Assembly (NCBI GenBank): GCA_041488155.1
Contig: JBGPOS010000007.1
Span: forward strand, 12,072-76,071
DNA from: JBGPOS01 sp041488155
Lineage (GTDB): Bacteria > Chloroflexota > Dehalococcoidia > Tepidiformales > Tepidiformaceae
Direction: 5' to 3'
DNA length: 64,000 nucleotides
The notes under the pieces are model-generated. The model ran no database searches. It was not told the DNA's origin and saw only the letters and a program-made list of their open reading frames with translations. Each line of letters begins with the position of its first letter. Within the stretch, counting starts at the first letter, position 1. Positions 57,729 through 64,000 of this stretch are shown piece after piece. The position numbers and the translations under genes are program-made.

Positions 57729-60187
57729 GTCAGGACACCGGCCGCAGCGTATTCGGAGATCTCTTCATCGGCGAGGCCGAGCAGATCGTGCAGCACCTCG
57801 TGCGTGTGCTCTCCAAGGCAGGGCCCAGCCGTGAGCTTCGCGGGAGTGTCCGAGAAGAGGGTCACAGGGCCATCGTAGGGCGTCAGTCCCATGACCCCGT
57901 GCTGGCACGGCACGAAGAATCCGCGGTGCGCGAGCTGGGGATCGCGGTGGAGGTCCGAGGGCCGCTGGACCACCGCTGCGGGGACGCTGGCCGCTGCCAA
58001 GCGCTCGACGAGTTCAAAGGCGCCCTGGTCACGGCACCAATCGGCGAGCGCGGTGTCTATCTCCGCGTCGTGTAACAGGCGTTCGGCAAGATTGGCGCGC
58101 TCCCAACCTTTGAACCGCACGCCTGGCGCCTCCGCGCAGAGGGCACGCCACTGTTCCAAGGATTCGGCGGCGATAGCGACGTATCGCTCCTTGCCTTCGG
58201 CTCCGTAGACGCCGTGGGGGCAGGCACGGTCGGAGGAGTGGCCGGCGGCCTCGTGCGTCCGGCCGTTCACGGTGTAATCGAGGACCAGCGGCTCGGCGAA
58301 ATGAATGGCCGCTTCCACCTGGCCGAGATCGATGTGTTGACCCAGCCCGGTGCGGCTCCTTTCGAACAGGGCAGCGGTCAGCGCGGCCACTCCGTAGCGC
58401 GGGGCGATGAAGTCGGTGTAAGCGCCCCATGTGCCCCTGGACGGACGGTCCGGCCAGCCCGTGAGACCGTGGAGGCCCGACAGGGCGGCGCCCTGCGTCC
58501 CGAATCCGCGGTAGGTTGCGTACGGGCCGGTCTGGCCGCAGATGCAGGTGCTAAGCATCACGAGGTCGGGCCGATCGCGCGCGATCTCCTCGTAGCCAAA
58601 GCCGAACTGAGCGAGGACCCCGGGGGTGAAGCTCTCGAGGACGACGTCTGACCAGGCGATGAGCCTGCGGGCCAACTGCTGGCCCCCCGGCAGCGCCAGG
58701 TTGAGCGCCAGGCCGAGCTTCGAGCTATTGAAGTTCGCCTGGAATTGGGAACGATCGATCCCGGGCTCGCCGTCCTTGAAGGGCGGGCCGAGCCGCAGGA
58801 CATCCGGACGGGTAGCGCTTTCGACGTGGACCACGGTGGCGCCGTGGTCCGCGAGGGCCTTCGAAATCAAGGGGCCCACGCCTACCCAGGCGAAGTCCGC
58901 GACCTTGAGTCCGTCGAAGGCGCGGGACCCCGGCTTGCGGCGGCGACTCGATCGGAGAGGCGAAAGTCGAACGGCCGTCAGCAAGTCCTGATCCGCGCCG
59001 AGTGCTGGGGCAGGGGCGCGCAGCTTCATTGGAGTTCGACTCAAGCGCGCGGCCACTCCCGGGTGGCAACGACCGCCGACGCTCTCCCAGTACTGTCTCG
59101 CCTGTAGTTGGGGGTCGCGGAGAAGCTCGTCGATGGATCGGATCGGCGCTATGAGGAGCTTGTGCTCGACGGCCCGGCGCATGATCTGTTCCTTGGTCAG
59201 GCTGAGGAAGTAGCGCGCAATTTCGTCACGGGCAGTGATGAGGAGTTCGGGGGCAACCTGGCCGGGGGTCATTGTCTCCACCCAACTGGCCCAGCCTGAC
59301 TCCGCAAGCTCCGGCGCCAACCTCCCCTCCGCCTCTATCAGGTGCACGAGGTTGGCGAGCGTCCGGCCGCCGAGGCCAGCGATCGTGACCGACATCTGGA
59401 CGTAACCGTCGGAGCAGGGCCAGAGGTTCGGGAGGGCCACGCCGGGGACGAGCTCGGTCGGAGGTTCGGCCCGGGCCTCGCCGGTCTTCGGCGGATCGCC
59501 CCCGGTGTTCGGGGGATAGCCGGTGGCGTTCATGAGCGTCCAGACCATCGCGGCCTGCATCGAGACGTCGAGATGTTGCCCCCGGCCGGAACGCTGGCGT
59601 TCGTTGAGCGCGATGATCGTGTCGGCGGCTGCCTGGATGCCAGCGTGAAACGCCGCCTGCGGGTGGCCCACCGGCACAGGCGGCCGGTCGGAGTCGCCCT
59701 GGAGGCCGAGCAAGCCGCCAGCCGCTTCGATCGTGAGATCGGTGGCCGGGCGAAGAGCGTGCGGGCCGTCCTGCCCGTAGGGAGTCACCGATACGTAGAT
59801 CAGGCGGGGGTTCAGCTTCTTCAGTGCCGGAAAGCCGAGCTTCATGTTCCCCATCGTGCCGGGGTCGAATGACTCGATGAGCACGTCCGCCGAAACGGCA
59901 AGGCGACGCAATTCGGCGTGGCCGGCCTCGGTCTGCAGATCGACGACGACGCTTCTCTTGCCGAGGGCCACGGCCGCCCAATAGAGCGAGCCGTTGGGGT
60001 CGCCTTCGCGCCCTTTGGTGAACGGAGGGAGGAAGCGAGCCGCGGCGCCAGCGGTTGGCTCGACTTTGACTACATCTGCGCCAAGATCCGCGAGGAGACG
60101 GCCTGCAAGTTCCGCTCGCTCCGTTGCCAGGTCCAGAACACGGACTCCCGCCAGCGGACCCTCGCTTTCGCCGGGCAGGTCGGTCAT
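57725..60187 (-). CDS. Fused double CaiB/BaiF family III CoA-transferase
   Basis: This 820-residue protein carries two class III CoA-transferase modules, about residues 10-395 and 415-815. The first starts GVRVLDLATERAELAGRLLADLGADVVKVEP and the second starts FDGLKVADFAWVGVGPLISKALADHGATVVHVES (shown in parts: GVRVLDLATERAELAGRLLA; GLKVADFAWVGVGPLISKAL). Both keep YAAVALGKRS/FQANFNSSKLG-type and nucleotide-site segments. Single-domain enzymes normally form interlocked dimers, so this chain may be an intramolecular dimer. It probably activates a carboxylic acid by CoA transfer, ahead of the adjacent acyl-CoA dehydrogenase. Confidence 0.9.
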   Translation of the reverse strand: MTDLPGESEGPLAGVRVLDLATERAELAGRLLADLGADVVKVEPTAGAAARFLPPFTKGREGDPNGSLYWAAVALGKRSVVVDLQTEAGHAELRRLAVSADVLIESFDPGTMGNMKLGFPALKKLNPRLIYVSVTPYGQDGPHALRPATDLTIEAAGGLLGLQGDSDRPPVPVGHPQAAFHAGIQAAADTIIALNERQRSGRGQHLDVSMQAAMVWTLMNATGYPPNTGGDPPKTGEARAEPPTELVPGVALPNLWPCSDGYVQMSVTIAGLGGRTLANLVHLIEAEGRLAPELAESGWASWVETMTPGQVAPELLITARDEIARYFLSLTKEQIMRRAVEHKLLIAPIRSIDELLRDPQLQARQYWESVGGRCHPGVAARLSRTPMKLRAPAPALGADQDLLTAVRLSPLRSSRRRKPGSRAFDGLKVADFAWVGVGPLISKALADHGATVVHVESATRPDVLRLGPPFKDGEPGIDRSQFQANFNSSKLGLALNLALPGGQQLARRLIAWSDVVLESFTPGVLAQFGFGYEEIARDRPDLVMLSTCICGQTGPYATYRGFGTQGAALSGLHGLTGWPDRPSRGTWGAYTDFIAPRYGVAALTAALFERSRTGLGQHIDLGQVEAAIHFAEPLVLDYTVNGRTHEAAGHSSDRACPHGVYGAEGKERYVAIAAESLEQWRALCAEAPGVRFKGWERANLAERLLHDAEIDTALADWCRDQGAFELVERLAAASVPAAVVQRPSDLHRDPQLAHRGFFVPCQHGVMGLTPYDGPVTLFSDTPAKLTAGPCLGEHTHEVLHDLLGLADEEISEYAAAGVLT

Positions 60188-60236
60188 TGCTGGCGCACTC
60201 TACCGGATCGGGGGCCTGCGCCGCATGGGGCCGGAC

Positions 60237-61442
60237 TCAGCCCCTCGGCAGCCCGAGGCCACGCGTGGCGATCACGTTGCGTTGCACCTCGGAGGTGCCT
60301 CCGCGAATCGTCGCGGGGACCATGCCGATGTACTGCCGTGCAAACGACGACTCGTCACTCCCGCGCATGATGTTGCCCTTGAGCCCAACCGCCTGCATGG
60401 CAGTTTGGGCGAGGCGCTGCGACAGTTCCGAGTTGTAAAGCTTCGACATCGAGGCTTCGTCGTTGGGGAGCTGACCGCGGTCCTGCATCGAAATGATGCG
60501 AAGCGAGAACTGATACATCACCTCAGTCTCAATGAATCGTTGGGCGATCTCGTGGCGGACGGGCGAGGCGTTGACGCGCCCGCGCAGATCGGGGTCATCG
60601 CGTATGACGGTCAGGAGCCGATGGAGGCTGCGTCGGGCGCCGACCGCTCCTCCGATGTTTGAGCGCTCGAAATCGAGCAGCGTCATGCCGACGTACCAGC
60701 CCCTGTTCAGTTCACCCACCAGGTTGCTCGCCGGGACACGGACGTCTTCGAAGAACACCTCGTTGAAGTAGTGCCGTCCGCCCATGTCGACGAGAGGGCG
60801 GACGGTGATCCCCGGGGTCTTGATGTCCTCTATCAGGAGAAAGGAGATACCGCGATGCTTCGGCGCCTCAGGGTCGGTCCGGACGAGCGCGAAGATCGAG
60901 TCGGCCGTGTGGGCTCCAGAGGTCCAGATCTTCTGGCCGTTGAGGATGAAGTCGTCCCCGTCGCGCACCGCCCGGGTCTGGAGAGAGGCGAGGTCTGAAC
61001 CGGCGCCGGGTTCGGAGTAGCCCTGCGCCCAGGTGACTTCGCCAGCCAGGATGGGCGGAAGGTACCTGGCGCGCTGCTCGCCGGTCCCGTGGAGGATGAG
61101 GGTTGGCCCGAGCAGGGAGACCCCGGACCCTCCGACGTGCGGAGCGCCTGCACGTGCGAGCTCCTGGTTGAGGATGAACTGCTCCATCGGTGTGAGGCCG
61201 GCGCCGCCGTACTCTCTTGGCCAGTGGGGAGCCACCCAGCCGCGGTCGTTAAGAGCCCGGTGCCAGTCGGCGGCAGCGGTGCGCGCGCTGGCGTCCGGGG
61301 ACTTCCGGTCGAACTCCCAGATGCGTTCGCCGGGACCACCATGCGCGGCCATCTCCTGGTAGCGCGTGGGCAGACGAGTCAGGATCAGCTCCTGAACTTC
61401 GTGCCGGAAGGCGGCCTGCGCGGGGGTGTCTGCCCAGTCCAT
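60237..61442 (-). CDS. Acyl-CoA dehydrogenase
   Basis: This 401-residue FAD enzyme has WAQGYSEPGAGSDLASLQTR and GQKIWTSGAHTADSIFAL for flavin binding, VPASNLVGELNRGWYVGMTL, and the C-terminal helical domain ending MVPATIRGGTSEVQRNVIAT. The catalytic base Glu in the late region is not certain from the sequence alone. It is 49 nt upstream of the CoA-transferase gene on the same strand, giving a probable acid-activation plus beta-oxidation pair. Confidence 0.93.
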   Translation of the reverse strand: MDWADTPAQAAFRHEVQELILTRLPTRYQEMAAHGGPGERIWEFDRKSPDASARTAAADWHRALNDRGWVAPHWPREYGGAGLTPMEQFILNQELARAGAPHVGGSGVSLLGPTLILHGTGEQRARYLPPILAGEVTWAQGYSEPGAGSDLASLQTRAVRDGDDFILNGQKIWTSGAHTADSIFALVRTDPEAPKHRGISFLLIEDIKTPGITVRPLVDMGGRHYFNEVFFEDVRVPASNLVGELNRGWYVGMTLLDFERSNIGGAVGARRSLHRLLTVIRDDPDLRGRVNASPVRHEIAQRFIETEVMYQFSLRIISMQDRGQLPNDEASMSKLYNSELSQRLAQTAMQAVGLKGNIMRGSDESSFARQYIGMVPATIRGGTSEVQRNVIATRGLGLPRG

Positions 61443-61616
61443 AGGGCCTCCGTCGTCGTGCTCGGCGGCAGTATCGCACGGCCGCCGTGGCAGAGATTCC
61501 AGCGTCGAACTGCGCGGGCGCGGCGCTTCGATCGACCGGTTGCCGCGGCCTTGTCACGTCGGGGCGCTCGTGACAAGGTACCGCCATCGCCGCACTGGCG
61601 GCGCCGGAGGTGAGCA

Positions 61617-62408
61617 ATGGTCTACGAACAGATCCTGAGCGAGACGCGCGGACGGGTCGGGATTGTCCGCCTGAACCGGCCGGAAAAGCTAAACGCCTGG
61701 ACGGGCCAGATGGGTGCCGAGATTCGCGACCAGATGGAGCGGTGGAACGCCGATCCCGACATCGGCGCCATCTTGCTGACCGGGGAAGGACGAGCCTTCT
61801 GCGCCGGAGCCGACCTCGGCAACTTCGCTACGCGGGTCCGGGCGAATTCGGATGGCACAGGTGAACCTCTACGCCGTGGCGGGGCGGAGTTCACTCACTT
61901 CATTCGCAACTCGAAGCCGACGATCGCTGCGATCAACGGGTACGCGGTGGGGATAGGGCTGACGATGGCCCTCCCCTGTGACGTCCGCATCGCGTCTGAC
62001 AACGCTCAGCTCAGCATCCGCTTCATCAAGATGGGCCTCATCCCAGAGCTCGGGTCGACACGCCTGCTGGCGCAGCTGGTCGGGCTCGGCAACGCCACTG
62101 ATATGTGCCTGACGGGACGGATGGTGTCCGCCGAGGAGGCCCTCCGGATGGGGCTGGTGAGCGCTGTGACGACGCGCGACGAGTTGTTCGATACTGCCCT
62201 TGCCAAAGCGGACGAGATCGCCACGAACCCCGCCCAGGCCGTGATGATGATCAAGGAGTTATTGGCGAAGAACCCGCTCGACGGCGACCTCGAAGCGGTG
62301 ATGGAGCGCGAACTGCTCCGCGATCAAATCGCCCGCAGGCTCCCGGACCACGCCGAGGCAGTGACGGCCTTCCGCGAGAAGCGGCCACCAATCTTCAATC
62401 GGTCCTGA
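61617..62408 (+). CDS. Enoyl-CoA hydratase/isomerase
   Basis: This 263-residue crotonase has RLNRPEKLNAWTGQM, GEGRAFCAGADLGNF (first oxyanion-hole region), KPTIAAINGYAVGIGLTMAL (second) and FIKMGLIPELGSTRLLAQLV with one acidic residue. It hydrates or isomerises enoyl-CoA thioesters in beta-oxidation. GGAGGTGA precedes ATG 61617. It is divergent from the acyl-CoA dehydrogenase. Confidence 0.93.
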   Translation: MVYEQILSETRGRVGIVRLNRPEKLNAWTGQMGAEIRDQMERWNADPDIGAILLTGEGRAFCAGADLGNFATRVRANSDGTGEPLRRGGAEFTHFIRNSKPTIAAINGYAVGIGLTMALPCDVRIASDNAQLSIRFIKMGLIPELGSTRLLAQLVGLGNATDMCLTGRMVSAEEALRMGLVSAVTTRDELFDTALAKADEIATNPAQAVMMIKELLAKNPLDGDLEAVMERELLRDQIARRLPDHAEAVTAFREKRPPIFNRS

Positions 62409-62445
62409 TCGACTCCGGCCCTGATCCGGGAGAACCGAGGAGCCC

Positions 62446-63876
62446 TTAGACCTCCAGCGCCGCCAGCAGGAACTCCCTGTCGCCGAGAAGCGCCTCGTCG
62501 GGGGTGTACATGCGGCCGTAACGTTCGAGGTAGATCAGCTGTTTGCCCGCCAGGAACGTCTGGCGCTGCATCTCCTGCTCGAAGTGGCCGGCAGCCATCG
62601 CCTTTCGCAGCGCTTTCGCGAGGGTGCGGTTGACCTGCCACTTTTCGCGAAGGTTGCGTTTCGGCGGCGGCTCGCCGTGGTTTACCGCCCGGGCCTGTTC
62701 GGGGCTCATGAAGATCGCCGCCATGCTCACCTCCTTCAGGGGTTTGGTGAGGACCGGCTCCATGTACATCCGCGTGAGCTCTTTCACTTCGGCGCGCGAC
62801 GCCCCGAAACCTTCCTGGAGGAAGGCGCCCTGCGACTGAATCATGTGATCGGCCACCACATCCCACGCCTCTTCCCGCCCGACACAGGTCTCCACGAGCG
62901 CCCGGAACAGGCCCTTCGTAGCCGGATCGAGGCGGGCGACGATGCCCCAGTCGAGCATCGCGAGCCGCCCATCGGGCATGAGGAACAGGTTCCCGGCATG
63001 GATGTCGGCGTGGAAGACACCCGCCCCTAGTGCCGTGACGACCCATGCCCGCAGCAGCTCGCGGACGAGCGGGGCGGGGTCGATGCCGTACTCGTTGGCC
63101 AGCACGGCGTCGTCGATCGGGCCGCCTTCGATGTATTCCATCACAAGAACGCGTTCGCTGCAGAGCTCTTCGTGGACGTGGGGGATCACGAGGCGCGTTA
63201 GCCCGAAGCGTTCGAACAGGCCGCGGAAGTGGGCCATCGTCCGCACTTCGTTGCGGAGGTCCAACTCTTCTGCGATTTGTCGCCGCAGGCCAACGACGTA
63301 GGCCACGGCGTTACCGGCCTCGCCGATGCCCTGACGGGCGAGGAGCCTAAAGAACGGTTCAATCAGGTCGAGGTCAGCCGCCACGACGGCGCCGATGCCG
63401 GGACGGAGGACTTTGACCGCCACCTGCGAGCCGTCCTTCAACCGCGCGCGATGCACGACGGCGATCGAGGCCGCGGCCACAGGCCGGCGTTCGAACTCGG
63501 AAAATGCCGACTCAAGCGGCCGGCCGAGGCCGACTTCCACGGCGCGACGCACTTCAGACCAGGGCACAGGGGGACCCTGGTCGAGGCAGCTGCGGAACTC
63601 CTCCGCGATCGCGGCGGGGAGGACCGCGGGGGAAGACGCTACCGCCTGGCCGAACTTCACGTAGGTGGCGCCAAGATCCTCGCAGGCCCGCCGCAGGGCA
63701 CGCGCGAGCGTGCGGTCTCCTCGCCGAAGCAGGCGGCCGGCCGCGTACGGCGCCAGGTGGCCGGCCAGGGCGCCGGCTGAGCGCGCGGCGCGTTGCGCGA
63801 CGACGAGGCGGCCGGGACGAGGCAACTCGATCGCGGTCGGTTCGAAGAACGTTGGAGCGGCGCCAGCGTGTTTCAC
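62446..63876 (-). CDS. ABC1/AarF/UbiB-family atypical kinase
   Basis: This 476-residue protein has the ABC1 signatures: a Lys/Gln-rich KFGQAVASSPAVLPAAIAEE, SIAVVHRARLKDGSQVAVKV (ATP-binding Lys), VMEYIEGGPIDD, FHADIHAGNLFLMPDGRLAM (catalytic Asp and Asn) and LDWGIVARLD (metal Asp). UbiB-like proteins use ATP and aid quinone/lipid biosynthesis or transport. No transmembrane helices are visible at the C-terminus, unlike E. coli UbiB. GTG 63876 is the start. Confidence 0.92.
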   Translation of the reverse strand: MKHAGAAPTFFEPTAIELPRPGRLVVAQRAARSAGALAGHLAPYAAGRLLRRGDRTLARALRRACEDLGATYVKFGQAVASSPAVLPAAIAEEFRSCLDQGPPVPWSEVRRAVEVGLGRPLESAFSEFERRPVAAASIAVVHRARLKDGSQVAVKVLRPGIGAVVAADLDLIEPFFRLLARQGIGEAGNAVAYVVGLRRQIAEELDLRNEVRTMAHFRGLFERFGLTRLVIPHVHEELCSERVLVMEYIEGGPIDDAVLANEYGIDPAPLVRELLRAWVVTALGAGVFHADIHAGNLFLMPDGRLAMLDWGIVARLDPATKGLFRALVETCVGREEAWDVVADHMIQSQGAFLQEGFGASRAEVKELTRMYMEPVLTKPLKEVSMAAIFMSPEQARAVNHGEPPPKRNLREKWQVNRTLAKALRKAMAAGHFEQEMQRQTFLAGKQLIYLERYGRMYTPDEALLGDREFLLAALEV

Positions 63877-63990
63877 GCTCCCGATTCTCGCACCTTAGCG
63901 GCGTTTCCACGAAGCCGAGGTGCTGCCAGATATCGCCTCCGGGCGCAGTCGTGGTCATTCGGAGGCGTTGATCTGCCATAATCCCCGTCG

Positions 63991-64000
63991 ATGAGCGGCC
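63991..64000 (+). CDS. Possible start of a gene cut by the window end
   Basis: ATG at 63991 follows a CATAAT -10-like box (63977-63982) at 8 nt, the same leaderless arrangement seen elsewhere in the window. Only three codons are visible, so this is a guess. Confidence 0.25.

Overview
This is a high-GC bacterial chromosome segment. Genes are tightly packed, stop/start overlaps are frequent, and GTG and TTG starts are common. There are no plasmid, phage or CRISPR genes. The gene mix suggests a free-living, probably aerobic or facultative member of the Chloroflexota (Dehalococcoidia/Tepidiforma-like). It includes a stand-alone ferredoxin:thioredoxin reductase-like protein, a complete pyruvate dehydrogenase operon, CaiB/ACAD/enoyl-CoA hydratase catabolism, YqeC with MobA, and cyclase-ATPase-TPR regulators. 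The taxon is an inference from gene content and style, not from a marker gene.

Layout. (1) 1-5.9 kb: a purine operon purD(partial)-purE-cupin-purB-membrane protein-purC-purS, then a BtuF-like binding protein. (2) 5.9-8.7 kb: on the minus strand a hemerythrin-like protein and a ResA/TlpA-type thioredoxin-fold protein whose first redox residue is an in-frame TGA, best read as selenocysteine; on the plus strand a coiled-coil protein. (3) 8.8-10.8 kb: decaying polysaccharide genes, namely a GT2 glycosyltransferase with an internal stop and a 3' remnant of a WecB-type epimerase. (4) 10.9-19.4 kb: 5'-3' exonuclease, tRNA-Val, OmpR-type regulator, DinB-like protein, GNAT, FTR-like protein, Tat-exported dienelactone hydrolase, a deleted GNAT remnant, sucC, tRNA-Ser, an FmdB zinc-ribbon gene behind a CIRCE-like operator, and a tandem TetR protein. 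(5) 19.3-26.9 kb: translation genes dtd, proS, nusA, ylxR, infB, rbfA, truB and a small zinc-ribbon gene. (6) 27-33 kb: hisN-like phosphatase, aldo/keto reductase, CapA-like protein, SDR, GSA-like aminotransferase, methyltransferase. (7) 33-37.8 kb: lpdA-pdhA-pdhB-pdhC. (8) 37.8-45.7 kb: VOC protein, GNAT, MoxR-like ATPase, mobA facing yqeC, GNAT, M20 peptidase, an unusual DAHP synthase-like protein, and a CnoX-like thioredoxin-TPR protein. (9) 46-52 kb: cyclase-ATPase-TPR regulator, cyclopropane fatty acid synthase with a diiron desaturase, and tRNA-Gly whose 3' end is duplicated 760 bp downstream as a probable attachment-site scar. (10) 52.7-64 kb: catabolic genes (two CMD proteins, D-2-hydroxyacid dehydrogenase, amidohydrolase, a fused double CoA-transferase, acyl-CoA dehydrogenase, enoyl-CoA hydratase), a HEAT-repeat protein behind a long hairpin, and an ABC1 kinase.

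The most notable result is the selenoprotein candidate at 6460-7569. It has a hairpin of bacterial SECIS type at the expected spacing. The same window carries yqeC, a gene tied to selenium-dependent molybdenum hydroxylases, so the organism may use selenium in two ways. No selA, selB, selC or selD lies in the window, so this must be tested in the rest of the genome. Other notable signals are a CIRCE-like operator on a non-chaperone gene, a tRNA-Gly integration scar, several genes with a -10 box 7-11 nt before the start codon (leaderless or nearly so), and three eroded genes.
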